A stretch of 50,704 nt of DNA from Paraburkholderia nodosa DSM 21604 (lineage in GTDB: Bacteria; Pseudomonadota; Gammaproteobacteria; Burkholderiales; Burkholderiaceae). The stretch's first letter is position 1, and each line of letters begins with the position of its first letter. The position numbers and the translations under genes are program-made. Positions 8,745 through 17,541 of the stretch are shown here, one piece after another. The notes beneath the pieces are model-generated. The model did not search any database, was not told where the DNA came from, and saw only the letters and a program-made list of their open reading frames with translations. The stretch lies in the NCBI RefSeq assembly GCF_000519185.1, contig NZ_JAFA01000052.1, positions 1-50,704 of the forward strand, written 5' to 3'.

Positions 8745-9320
8745 ATGGCCGACAGTACCCAGCACTGGTTCGAACGGAACCGACCGCCGCGTGTCCAGAT
8801 CACGTACGACGTCGAAACGGGCAATGCCATCGAAAAACGCGAGCTGCCGCTCGTCGTGGGCATTCTTGCCGACCTCTCCGGCAAGCCTGTCGAGCCGTTG
8901 CCGAAAATGACGGAGCGACGCTTCGTCGACATCGACCGCGACAATTTCAACGACGTGATGAAGTCGATCGGGCCGCGCGTGACGCTGCAGGTCGACAACA
9001 CGCTCGCCGCCGACGGCAGCAAGGTCAACGTCGAGCTGAAGTTCGAGCATATCGACGACTTCGATCCTGTGAGCATCGTCCAGCAGATCGGTCCGCTCAA
9101 GCAGCTCTACGACGCGCGGCTGCGCCTGCGCGACCTCCTCACCAAGCTCGACGGCAACGACGAACTGGACAAGCTCCTCCAGGAAGTGGTGCATGACCCG
9201 AAGGGGTTGAGCGAAATCCGTTCGGCGCACCCGCAGGACACGCCGGCTGCGCAGCTGCCGCCGCCCGCAGGCGACGCCCCTGCACCCGCCAGCCCTTCCA
9301 GTGACACGCCGGCCAGCTAA
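8745..9320 (+). CDS. tssB: Type VI secretion system sheath small subunit TssB (VipA)
   Basis: TssB pairs with TssC to build the contractile sheath around the Hcp tube. The 191-residue product has the ImpB/VipA hallmarks: RNRPPRVQITYDVETG near the N-terminus, ELPLVVGILADLSG, and FEHIDDFDP. A Pro/Ala-rich C-terminal tail is present. The ATG at 8745 is preferred over a GTG six bases upstream because the GAGG at 8736-8739 gives correct spacing to the ATG. tssC follows after 21 bp. First gene of the plus-strand operon. Confidence 0.96.
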   Translation: MADSTQHWFERNRPPRVQITYDVETGNAIEKRELPLVVGILADLSGKPVEPLPKMTERRFVDIDRDNFNDVMKSIGPRVTLQVDNTLAADGSKVNVELKFEHIDDFDPVSIVQQIGPLKQLYDARLRLRDLLTKLDGNDELDKLLQEVVHDPKGLSEIRSAHPQDTPAAQLPPPAGDAPAPASPSSDTPAS

Positions 9321-9341
9321 GGCCAACGCGAGGAGACGATC

Positions 9342-10817
9342 ATGTCCGACATTCAGGCCGCCGCGACCGCGCAGGCGGGTACGGTCACGCTGCTCGACCG
9401 CATCGTGCACGAAGGACGCATGGCGCAATACGAAGAGCAGCAGCAGCATGCGCGCGAGCTGCTCGCCGAGTTCGCGCTGCAGGTGCTCGACAAGAACATG
9501 ACCATCAGCCGCGACACAGTGGCGATGATCAACGATCACATCCGCAAGATCGACGAGCTGATCAGCGAGCAGCTCAACGAGGTGCTGCACCATCCCGACA
9601 TGCAGGCGCTGGAGTCGTCGTGGCGCGGGCTGCACTTTCTGGTGAAAGGCTCCGAAACGGGCACGCGCCTGAAACTGCGCCTCCTGAACGCTTCGAAGAA
9701 AGACCTGCAGAACGATCTCGAGAAGGCCATCGACGTCGACACGAGCGCGCTCTTCAAGAAGATCTACGAAGAGGAATACGGCACGTTCGGCGGTTTTCCG
9801 TTCAGCGTGCTGGTGGGCGACTACTACTTCACGCGCCAGACGCCCGACGTGAGCCTGCTCGAAAAGCTCGCCTCGGTGGCCGCCGCCGCACACGCGCCGT
9901 TCATTTCGGCCGCGCACCCGCAGCTGTTCGACATGTCGAGCTTCACGGAGCTGGGCGTGCCGCGCGATCTCTCCAAGGTCTTCGAGACGATCGACATGGC
10001 CCGCTGGCGCGAATTCCGCAAGAGCGAAGACTCGCGCTATGTCGCGCTCACACTCCCGCACATCCTGATGCGGCGTCCTTATCATCCGGACAGCAATCCG
10101 GTGGAGGGCATGAACTTCTTCGAGGACGTCGACGGCACCGACCACTCGAAGTATCTCTGGGGCAACGCCGCCTTCGCCCTGGCGCAACGCATCACCAACG
10201 CGTTCGCGCAGTACAGCTGGTGCGCCGCGATTCGCGGCGTGGAAGGCGGCGGCGCGGTCGAGCGCTTGCCGGACCACATTTTCCAGACGGCTTCGGGCGA
10301 CAAGGCCATGAAGTGCCCCACGGAAGTGGCGATTACCGACCGCCGCGAAAAGGAGCTCGACTCGCTCGGCTTCATTGCGCTCGTGCACAAGAAGAACGAA
10401 GGGCTCGCGGTGTTCTTCGGCGGCCAGACCGCCTGCAAGCCGGCGCTCTATAACACGCCCGAGGCCACGGCGAACGCGCGCATTTCGGCCATGCTGCCGT
10501 ATATCCTCGCGGCGTCGCGCTTTGCGCACTACATCAAGGCGATCATGCGCGACAAAGTCGGCAGCTTCATGACGCGCGACAACGTGCGCGCCTATCTCAA
10601 CACGTGGATTGCCGACTACGTGCTCGTGAACGACAACGCGCCGCAGGAAATCAAGGCCCAGTATCCGCTGCGCGAGGCGCGCGTGGACGTGACCGATGTG
10701 CCGGGCAAACCCGGCGCGTACCGCGCGACGGTGTTCCTGCGGCCGCACTTCCAGCTCGAGGAACTCACTGCCTCGATCCGGCTCGTGGCGACGCTGCCGC
10801 CGCCGGCGGCCGCCTGA
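9342..10817 (+). CDS. tssC: Type VI secretion system sheath large subunit TssC (VipB)
   Basis: TssC is the main sheath subunit and carries the handle domain recognised by ClpV. The 491-residue product contains the EvpB/VipB landmarks LESSWRGLHFLV, YGTFGGFPFSVLVGDY, the RMPY-like LPHILMRRPYHPDSNP, and a C-terminal NTWIADYVLVND with FLRPHFQLEELTASIRLVA. Length is typical. It follows tssB closely and is separated from hcp by 133 bp containing a strong hairpin. Confidence 0.97.
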   Translation: MSDIQAAATAQAGTVTLLDRIVHEGRMAQYEEQQQHARELLAEFALQVLDKNMTISRDTVAMINDHIRKIDELISEQLNEVLHHPDMQALESSWRGLHFLVKGSETGTRLKLRLLNASKKDLQNDLEKAIDVDTSALFKKIYEEEYGTFGGFPFSVLVGDYYFTRQTPDVSLLEKLASVAAAAHAPFISAAHPQLFDMSSFTELGVPRDLSKVFETIDMARWREFRKSEDSRYVALTLPHILMRRPYHPDSNPVEGMNFFEDVDGTDHSKYLWGNAAFALAQRITNAFAQYSWCAAIRGVEGGGAVERLPDHIFQTASGDKAMKCPTEVAITDRREKELDSLGFIALVHKKNEGLAVFFGGQTACKPALYNTPEATANARISAMLPYILAASRFAHYIKAIMRDKVGSFMTRDNVRAYLNTWIADYVLVNDNAPQEIKAQYPLREARVDVTDVPGKPGAYRATVFLRPHFQLEELTASIRLVATLPPPAAA

Positions 10818-10857
10818 TCCACCCGCGCAAGAAAGCGATTCGATGAAGAAACGACGG

Positions 10858-10882
10858 CCAGGCGGCGCATAAGCGCCCCTGG
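10858..10882 (+). other. Strong hairpin between tssC and hcp
   Basis: CCAGG-C-GGCGC, loop ATAA, then GCGCC-CCTGG form a ten-base-pair stem with one bulged C. No T-tract follows, so this is not a standard intrinsic terminator. It may be an RNA processing or stability element that raises hcp message relative to the rest of the operon, or a partial attenuator. The structure is directly readable; its role is inferred. Confidence 0.5.
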
Positions 10883-10950
10883 TCCCTGAACGCGCCTGGC
10901 GCCGCGCACGCGGCCCGCGCGGTTCCTTACTGCTTCGGGAGCAGCAAACC

Positions 10951-11457
10951 ATGGATTCGATCATTCTCGACCTGGGCGGCGACATCAAAGGCGAGTGCAC
11001 GCTGGAAGGCTATACCGACAAGATCGAGTTGATGTCGTACAGCCACAACGTGGCGATGCAGGTCACCAACGACGTCAGCAACTCGGAGCGCACGTCGGGC
11101 AAGCCCCATCTCGGCGAATTCACCGTGACGAAGTTCGTCGACGTCGCCACACCCACGCTCAACGAATATTGCTGCTCCGGCAAGGCCATTGCGAGCGCGA
11201 CCGTCGTGGTTGGCCGCAACGCCGCCGAAAGCGACGGCAAGATCATGCCGTTCATCACCTATACGCTGAACAACGTCGTGCTGAGCAACGTGAGCGTGTC
11301 GGGTGGCGCGGGTGGCAAGCCCGTGGAAACGCTCTCGCTGAACTTCACGAAGATCAAGTGGGAACTCACCGCGCAGAAGGACGACGCCACCAAGGAAGGC
11401 ACGGCGGCCACGACGTGGGATCTGGCCGCGAACAAGGTCGTGAAGGCGGCAAGCTAG
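10951..11457 (+). CDS. hcp: Hcp, type VI secretion tube protein (TssD)
   Basis: Hcp forms the stacked hexameric rings of the inner tube and can carry small effectors in its lumen. The 168-residue product starts MDSIILDLGGDIKGE and contains ELMSYSHNV, GEFTVTKFVD and LNFTKIKWE, all typical of the single-domain Hcp1 family. There is no C-terminal toxin extension. A GGGAG at 10939-10943 lies eight to nine bases before the ATG. The gene has its own 133-bp leader with the hairpin at 10858-10882. Confidence 0.97.
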   Translation: MDSIILDLGGDIKGECTLEGYTDKIELMSYSHNVAMQVTNDVSNSERTSGKPHLGEFTVTKFVDVATPTLNEYCCSGKAIASATVVVGRNAAESDGKIMPFITYTLNNVVLSNVSVSGGAGGKPVETLSLNFTKIKWELTAQKDDATKEGTAATTWDLAANKVVKAAS

Positions 11458-11469
11458 CGCGCACCGCCT

Positions 11470-11964
11470 ATGGCGAACGTCCGCGCCTTCATCGCCATCG
11501 CGCCGATGCCGCTCTTCGAGCGGCTGGCCGACGACGCGCCTTTCGACGCGCATGAGTCCGTCGACGAGCTCGCCGCGCGTACGCTGGACGCGGCCGGCTT
11601 GCGCGCGTCGGTCCGCGCGGAGTTGCTGCGCCTTCTCAACACGCGCCGCGGCGCGCCGCGCATGCCGCGCGCGCCGGACGTCCTGCTCTACGGCCTGCCC
11701 GACTGGAGCGGTCAAAGCGCGGCTCGCGCGGAAGACCGGGCAGTGATCGAGCGTGAAGTGGCCGAGGCCATCCGCGCGTTCGAGCCGCGCCTTCGCGACC
11801 CGCGCGTGAAAATCGAAGCGGACGCTGCCGCGCCATGGCGGCTGTGCCTGCGCATTCGGGGAACGCTGCGCGGCAGCGACGGCGTGGAACACGTCGTCAC
11901 CTACGTCGCCGGGCAGGACGGCGAAACGCAGTCCATCGGGATCATCGATGAACGACTCGCTTGA
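11470..11964 (+). CDS. tssE: Type VI secretion system baseplate subunit TssE (gp25-like)
   Basis: TssE is the gp25-like baseplate protein that starts sheath assembly. The 164-residue product has the N-terminal LFERL, then LLNTRRGAPRMP and LLYGLPD (the usual LLNTRxG...YGLPD pattern) and an IRAFEPRLRDPRVKI stretch of the GPW/gp25 domain. It lies 12 bp after hcp and overlaps tssF by 17 bp. No strong ribosome-binding site is seen before the ATG. Confidence 0.93.
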   Translation: MANVRAFIAIAPMPLFERLADDAPFDAHESVDELAARTLDAAGLRASVRAELLRLLNTRRGAPRMPRAPDVLLYGLPDWSGQSAARAEDRAVIEREVAEAIRAFEPRLRDPRVKIEADAAAPWRLCLRIRGTLRGSDGVEHVVTYVAGQDGETQSIGIIDERLA

Positions 11965-13735
11965 TGCGCAACTGCTCGACTACTACCAGCGCGAGCTGAC
12001 TTATCTGCGCCGCGCGAGCGAAGGCTTTGCGCAGCGGTATCCGAAGATCGCCCGGCGGCTCGAACTCGGCCCCGGCGAGAGCGCCGACCCAAACGTCGAA
12101 CGTCTGATTGAAAGCTTCGCGGTGCTGACCGCTCGCATCCAGCGCACGCTCGACGACGAATACACCACGCTCACGGACGGCCTGCTCGAGCAGTTCTATC
12201 CCTACGCATCGCGGCCCGTGCCTTCCATGACGATCGTGCAGTTCGAGCCGGACCCTACGCAAGGTAGCATCGCCGCAGGGTATCGCGTGCCGCGCGACAC
12301 GCCTCTCATGCACGTGGACGCGAGCGGCGCGACGGTCTACTGGCGCACGAGCAGCGACGTCACGCTCTGGCCGGTCACCCTCGCCGCGGCCCAGTTGCTC
12401 GACGCCGAGGAAGCCCAGGCGCTCACCGGCAATGCGTCGCTGCAATCGGCGCTGCGGCTCACGTTGCGGGCCATCGGGCCGCACAAGCTGGGCGCGCTGC
12501 CGATCGAGCGCTTGCGCGTGCGCCTCACGGGGTCGCCCGTCACCTCCGCCGCGCTCTACGACCTGCTCGGCGCGCACAGCGCCGCCACCTGGCTGCAGAC
12601 GCCAGAGGGTACCTTGCACGCGCAACGCGGGCTGCCCTCCCCGGTCGGCTTCGATGAAGAAAACGCGCTCCTGCCGCTCGAAGACGGCGCGCATCCGGCC
12701 TGCCGCCTGCTGGTCGAGTACTTCGCATTTCCCGAGAAGTTCGCGTTCTTCGATCTGCCGTTCAAGCCGCCCGCCGATGCGCTCGACAGCGTCGATCTCG
12801 TGATCGGCTTCACGGCGGCTCCGCGCGGGCGCTTCACGTTGCATACGCACGATATCCAGCTCGGCTGCGCACCCGCGCTCAATTTGTTCGCGCGCACTTC
12901 CGAACCCTTGCGGCCCGACGGCACGGCGCGCGAAATGCGCGTGAGTCCCGACGCGCACCGCGAATCGAGCACCGAGATCTACGCCGTGCGCAACGTGCGC
13001 GCCGTGGCGGGCCGCACGGTGACGGACGTGCCGCCCTGGTACGGCTCGATGCACGGCGCGGATTCGGCTATCTACTGGTACGCGCGGCGCGTGAGCGGCC
13101 TGCATCCGTCGCGACCCGGCAGCGACGTCATGCTCACGTTCGTCGATACACGTTTCGATCCCGCCGCGCCCGCGGCGCGCACGCTCACTGCGGACCTGTT
13201 GTGCACCAATCGTCATTTGGCCCACCGGCTCGCACCGGGCGCCGCGCTGTCGTTCGAAGTGCCCGGTCCCGTGACGAGCGTGCGCATTGCGCATCGGCCC
13301 ACGCCGCAGATCGTGGCCGCGCTCGACGGCACGTCGCGCTGGCGCCTCGTGTCGCAGCTCGTCCTCAACCACACGTCGATCGTGGAAGGCCCACAGGCGC
13401 TGCAGTCACTGCGCGAAATGCTCATGCTCCACAATCTCGGCGCGCATGCCCCCTCGCAGCGCCAGATCGCGGGACTCGTGGCAGTGTCGAGCGAAGCCAT
13501 CGTCGCGCATGTCGGCACGGACCGCTGGCGCGGCTGGCGCAACGGACTTGGCGTGCGTATCGAACTCGACGACGCGAGCTTTGTGGGCACGAGCACCGTG
13601 CTCTTTTCCGGCGTGCTTGCGCAATTCTTCTCGCTCTATGCGAGCGTCAACCGTTTCGTACAGACCTCGCTCGTGCGCGACGGTCGGGAGATCCGCACAT
13701 GGCGGCCGACGATGGGCAGCCCGCTCGTTCTCTGA
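11948..13735 (+). CDS. tssF: Type VI secretion system baseplate subunit TssF
   Basis: TssF is a wedge component of the baseplate together with TssG, TssE and TssK. The 595-residue product begins with the family motif LLDYYQRELTYLRR, then EGFAQRYPKIARRL and DPNVERLIESFAVLTARI, and ends with FFSLYASVNRFVQTSL and TWRPTMGSPLVL, which match VasA/ImpG ends. Length is normal. It overlaps tssE by 17 bp and tssG by 37 bp. Confidence 0.96.
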   Translation: MNDSLDAQLLDYYQRELTYLRRASEGFAQRYPKIARRLELGPGESADPNVERLIESFAVLTARIQRTLDDEYTTLTDGLLEQFYPYASRPVPSMTIVQFEPDPTQGSIAAGYRVPRDTPLMHVDASGATVYWRTSSDVTLWPVTLAAAQLLDAEEAQALTGNASLQSALRLTLRAIGPHKLGALPIERLRVRLTGSPVTSAALYDLLGAHSAATWLQTPEGTLHAQRGLPSPVGFDEENALLPLEDGAHPACRLLVEYFAFPEKFAFFDLPFKPPADALDSVDLVIGFTAAPRGRFTLHTHDIQLGCAPALNLFARTSEPLRPDGTAREMRVSPDAHRESSTEIYAVRNVRAVAGRTVTDVPPWYGSMHGADSAIYWYARRVSGLHPSRPGSDVMLTFVDTRFDPAAPAARTLTADLLCTNRHLAHRLAPGAALSFEVPGPVTSVRIAHRPTPQIVAALDGTSRWRLVSQLVLNHTSIVEGPQALQSLREMLMLHNLGAHAPSQRQIAGLVAVSSEAIVAHVGTDRWRGWRNGLGVRIELDDASFVGTSTVLFSGVLAQFFSLYASVNRFVQTSLVRDGREIRTWRPTMGSPLVL

Positions 13736-14829
13736 CGCAGCGGCTGTTCGACGAACCGCATGCGTTCGAATTCACGCAGGCGGTACGTCTGCTCGAGTTG
13801 TTGCAGCCGCACGCGCAGCCGCTCGGCACCGGGCTCGACCCCGGCCAGGAAGCGCTCGCGTTGAGCGGCAATCTTTCTCCCGCGTTTCCGGCGAGCGCGC
13901 TCGGGCCATTGCGGCGCGGCTTGCCGCGCTCGCTCGCTTTTGCGCCTCAGCCGGGCGAAGAACCATCCGCAGCATCCGTCCATGCGGGACCGCCCCAGCT
14001 CCAGGTCAACGCGTTCGCGCTGGGCGGCCCGAACGGCCCGCTGCCCGGGGCATGGCAGGAATGGCTACAGGACCGTCTGCGCCGCAAGGACCGCTCGGCA
14101 TCGGCGTTTCTCGACATCTTCCAGCACCGGCTGCTGGCGCTGCTGTATCGTGCGCAGCGCAAGTACCGCAGCGCCGAGCCGCTGCCCGCCACGGCGCAGC
14201 GTTCAGCCGACGTCGTGCTGCGCGCGCTGACGGGCAACGCCTCGCTGAATTCGCGCGCCTCGTACAACCGCGCGGCGCAAGAAGCGCCAGCGCCGCCCGA
14301 GCCACTCGACCTGCGCGCCGTGCTGGCGCGCGCGGGCCTCTTCGCGAACCGCCGGCGTTCGCTTGCGGGCTTCGACGTCATGGTGCTCCATCATTTCCGC
14401 GTGCACGTGCGCTCCACGCCATTCGCGGGCGGCTGGCGCACGCTGCCCCCGGCGAGCCGCACGGCGATCGGATCGGGCGGCCGCAACCGGCGGCTCGGCC
14501 AGGATGCCGTTGCGGGCACGAGGATCTGGGACGAACACCAGGGCATACGCGTGCGGCTCGGACCGCTCAGGCGCGAGCAGTACGAAGCATTCCTGCCGGG
14601 CGCGCCTGCGCACGAAGCGCTGCATTCGCTGGCCGCCGAGTGGTTCGGCGCCGAACTCAAGGTGCATCTCGAACTGCAGCTCGCCGCAGGCGAATTGCCG
14701 CGCGCGCGCCTCTCGCGGCACGCGCCGCTGAGACTGGGCTGGACCGCCTGGGCCGGCGCGGCGGAATCAGCGCCCGCGCGCCTCACGCGCCTTGCGCCCG
14801 ACGACATACAGGGGCGTACCGGGCCGTGA
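13699..14829 (+). CDS. tssG: Type VI secretion system baseplate subunit TssG
   Basis: TssG pairs with TssF in the baseplate wedge. The chosen ATG at 13699 gives a 376-residue protein with the family opening LFDEPHAFEFTQAVRLLE; the frame is open further upstream but only as a shadow inside tssF. Other conserved pieces are FLDIFQHRLLALLYRAQRKYR, the LALTG-like LRALTGNASL and TRIWDEHQGIRVRLGPL. The start lies 37 bp inside tssF and the stop overlaps the tssH GTG (GTGA), so the three genes are probably translationally coupled. Confidence 0.94.
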   Translation: MAADDGQPARSLTQRLFDEPHAFEFTQAVRLLELLQPHAQPLGTGLDPGQEALALSGNLSPAFPASALGPLRRGLPRSLAFAPQPGEEPSAASVHAGPPQLQVNAFALGGPNGPLPGAWQEWLQDRLRRKDRSASAFLDIFQHRLLALLYRAQRKYRSAEPLPATAQRSADVVLRALTGNASLNSRASYNRAAQEAPAPPEPLDLRAVLARAGLFANRRRSLAGFDVMVLHHFRVHVRSTPFAGGWRTLPPASRTAIGSGGRNRRLGQDAVAGTRIWDEHQGIRVRLGPLRREQYEAFLPGAPAHEALHSLAAEWFGAELKVHLELQLAAGELPRARLSRHAPLRLGWTAWAGAAESAPARLTRLAPDDIQGRTGP

Positions 14830-17492
14830 CGCTCGATCTCAAGACGCTCGTTGCGCGCCTCGAGCGCGAGCCGCGCGAAGCCCTCGAACGCGCCGCGCAG
14901 CAATGCCTGCGTGAAACGCATTTCGTGGTCGAAATCGAGCACTGGCTGCACGCGCTCGCCGAACCCGAGGGTGGCGATTTCGCGTGCGTGCTGCCGCACT
15001 TCGGTGTGGACCGCGCCGCGCTCAGCGCCGAGATCCGCATGGCGCTCGCGCGCTTCAAGCGCGGCAACACCGGCATGCCGTCGTTCTCGCCCGACCTGCT
15101 CGTGTGGCTCCAGGACGCGCTCGTGCAGTCCACTGTCGTGCTTCAGCAGCCGCGCGTGCGCGCGGCGACGCTGCTCATCGCCCTGCTGGAAAACGACGCG
15201 CTGCGCGCACGCGTCGTGCATGGGGCACCCACGCTGCTTCGCGTGGCGAGCGCTGCGCTGCGCGCCAATTTCAGCGTCTGGCTTGCGCCCATCGAAGCGG
15301 CCGCGCCGCTCGCGCCGTTGACTCCGGTCGCTCCCCTCGAACCGGCCACAGACGACAACGCGACCATTCCCGCGTTCGCGGGTGCGCTTGAGACCGCTGC
15401 GCCATCGCCCGCCCTGCTCGACCAATACACGCTCGATCTCACCGCCGAAGCGCGGGCCGGACGCATCGACCCGATCATCGGACGCAATGCGGAGATTCGC
15501 CAGACGCTCGACATCCTGTTGCGGCGGCGGCAGAACAACCCCCTGCTCGTGGGCGCGCCGGGCGTGGGCAAAACGGCCGTGGTCGAAGGACTCGCGCTGC
15601 GCATCGCGGCCGGCGACGTGCCGCCGCCGCTTGCCGAGGTCTCGCTGCGCATGCTCGACCTCGCGCTGCTGCAGGCGGGCGCGGGCTTGAAAGGCGAGTT
15701 CGAGCGACGCCTGCGCGCGGTGATCGACGAGGCACGTCACTCGCCCCGGCCCGTCGTGCTCTTCATCGACGAGGCGCATACGATGATCGGCGCCGGCGGC
15801 GCGGAAGGCGGCAGTGACGCCGCAAACCTGCTCAAGCCCGCGCTTGCGCGTGGCGAGCTACGCACGATCGCGGCCACGACGTGGCTCGAATACAAGAAGT
15901 ACTTCGAGCGCGACCCCGCGCTCGCGCGGCGCTTCCAGCTCGTGCAGATCGAAGCGCCCGACGAGCCCGCGGCCGTCGCCATGCTGCGCGCGCTGGCGCA
16001 AAAGTTCGAGGCGCATCACAACGTGACGATCCTCGACGCCGCCATCGTCGACGCGGTGAAACTCTCGCATCGGTACATCTCCGCGCGCCAGTTGCCCGAC
16101 AAGGCGATCGCCGTGCTCGACACCGCGTGCGCGCGCGTGGCGCTCGCGCAGCACGACACGCCGCCGCAACTCGAAGCCGCCAGGCACCGGCAGCGCGCGC
16201 TCGACGACGAACTGCTGCGCCTGCGCACGGAAACGGTGCTCGGCGCGAACCACACGCAGCGCCTTGCCACGCTCGAAGCCGAACATGCGCACAACGCCAC
16301 GCTCGTCGAGACGCTGGAAACGCGCTGGCATGACGAGGCAGCTACCGTGCGCGAGATTCTCGCGGTACGCGCGCGCCTGGCCGCCCTCGACGCAGCGCCT
16401 CGCGATGCCGTCAACCACGGCGCGCAAGAGCCGCCAGATAGCGCGGACGCGAACGAGAACGAAAACGAGAACAGCGAGGCCGCCGATCCGCGCGAAGACC
16501 TCGCCGCCGAGCTGGCGCGCCTCGAAAGCGGCCTCGAAGCGATTCGCGACGACGATCCCATGGTCCCGGTTTGCGTGGACTCGAAAACCATCGCCGCCGT
16601 GATCGCGAGCTGGACCGGCATTCCCGTGGGCAAGATGCTCGCCGACGAAGCCCACGCCGTGCGCACGCTCAAGGGCCGTCTCGCGCAGCGCATCGTCGGG
16701 CAAGACGCTGCGCTCGACCGCATCGCCATGCGTATCCAGGCGTGGCGCGCGGGACTCGCCGACCCGTTGCGCCCGGTAGGCGTGTTCCTGCTCGTGGGGC
16801 CGACGGGCGTGGGCAAGACCGAGACGGCCTATGCCCTTGCGGATGCGCTCTACGGCGGCGAGCGCAATCTCATCGTGATCGACCTCGCCGCGTATCAGGA
16901 AGCACACGCCGTCTCGCAGCTGCGCGGCGCGCCGCCGGGCTATGTCGGCTATGCGAGCGGCGGCCAGCTCACCGAAGCGGTGCGCAGGCGTCCTTATAGC
17001 GTCGTACTGCTCGACGAAATCGAAAAAGCGCATGTCGACGTGCTCGAAGCGTTCTACAACGTCTTCGACAAGGGCGTGATGGAAGACGGCACCGGGCTCG
17101 TGGTGGATTTTCGCAACACGGTGATCCTGGCCACCAGCAACGTGGGCGCCGAGCTGCTGCTCAATACGCCCGCCGCAACGCTTGCCACCGACGCCTTTGC
17201 GCGGCGGCTGCACGATGAACTGCTGCACGCGTTTCGTCCGGCGTTCCTCGCGCGCATGACCGCCGTGCCTTATGCCGCGCTCGACGACACGGTGCTGCGC
17301 GCCATCATCGAAAAGAAGCTCGAACAACTGCGCATGCGCTACCGCGACGCGACGGGCAAACAGTTCGCCTTCGATAGCAGAATCATCGACGCCGTGCTTG
17401 CGCGCTGCCGCGCCGCGGGCGGTGCGCGCGAGATCGACAACGTGCTCATGAACGAGCTGGTCGGCACGCTCGCGCAGTGGGCGCTCGAATGA
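14826..17492 (+). CDS. tssH: Type VI secretion ATPase TssH (ClpV)
   Basis: ClpV disassembles the contracted TssBC sheath so that subunits are recycled. The 888-residue product has an N-terminal Clp-N domain, a first AAA+ domain with Walker A GAPGVGKT (243-250) and Walker B VVLFIDEAH (about 311-319), a coiled-coil middle domain with a charged low-complexity insert (DANENENENSEAADPRED), and a second AAA+ domain with GPTGVGKT (about 658-665), the pore-type GYVGY and VVLLDEIEKAH. The GTG at 14826 overlaps the tssG stop. Longer in-frame upstream DNA belongs to tssF and tssG. Confidence 0.96.
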   Translation: MTLDLKTLVARLEREPREALERAAQQCLRETHFVVEIEHWLHALAEPEGGDFACVLPHFGVDRAALSAEIRMALARFKRGNTGMPSFSPDLLVWLQDALVQSTVVLQQPRVRAATLLIALLENDALRARVVHGAPTLLRVASAALRANFSVWLAPIEAAAPLAPLTPVAPLEPATDDNATIPAFAGALETAAPSPALLDQYTLDLTAEARAGRIDPIIGRNAEIRQTLDILLRRRQNNPLLVGAPGVGKTAVVEGLALRIAAGDVPPPLAEVSLRMLDLALLQAGAGLKGEFERRLRAVIDEARHSPRPVVLFIDEAHTMIGAGGAEGGSDAANLLKPALARGELRTIAATTWLEYKKYFERDPALARRFQLVQIEAPDEPAAVAMLRALAQKFEAHHNVTILDAAIVDAVKLSHRYISARQLPDKAIAVLDTACARVALAQHDTPPQLEAARHRQRALDDELLRLRTETVLGANHTQRLATLEAEHAHNATLVETLETRWHDEAATVREILAVRARLAALDAAPRDAVNHGAQEPPDSADANENENENSEAADPREDLAAELARLESGLEAIRDDDPMVPVCVDSKTIAAVIASWTGIPVGKMLADEAHAVRTLKGRLAQRIVGQDAALDRIAMRIQAWRAGLADPLRPVGVFLLVGPTGVGKTETAYALADALYGGERNLIVIDLAAYQEAHAVSQLRGAPPGYVGYASGGQLTEAVRRRPYSVVLLDEIEKAHVDVLEAFYNVFDKGVMEDGTGLVVDFRNTVILATSNVGAELLLNTPAATLATDAFARRLHDELLHAFRPAFLARMTAVPYAALDDTVLRAIIEKKLEQLRMRYRDATGKQFAFDSRIIDAVLARCRAAGGAREIDNVLMNELVGTLAQWALE

Positions 17493-17541
17493 CGACGCAC
17501 GGGACTCGCCACACCGCATTCCACTCAACATACTCCCCGCG

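Noticed and set aside
13287..14825. An in-frame extension upstream of tssH that would add about 500 residues
   Set aside because: The sequence lies over tssF and tssG, which have convincing family motifs, and the extension has antisense-like composition. The GTG at 14826 overlapping the tssG stop is the natural start.
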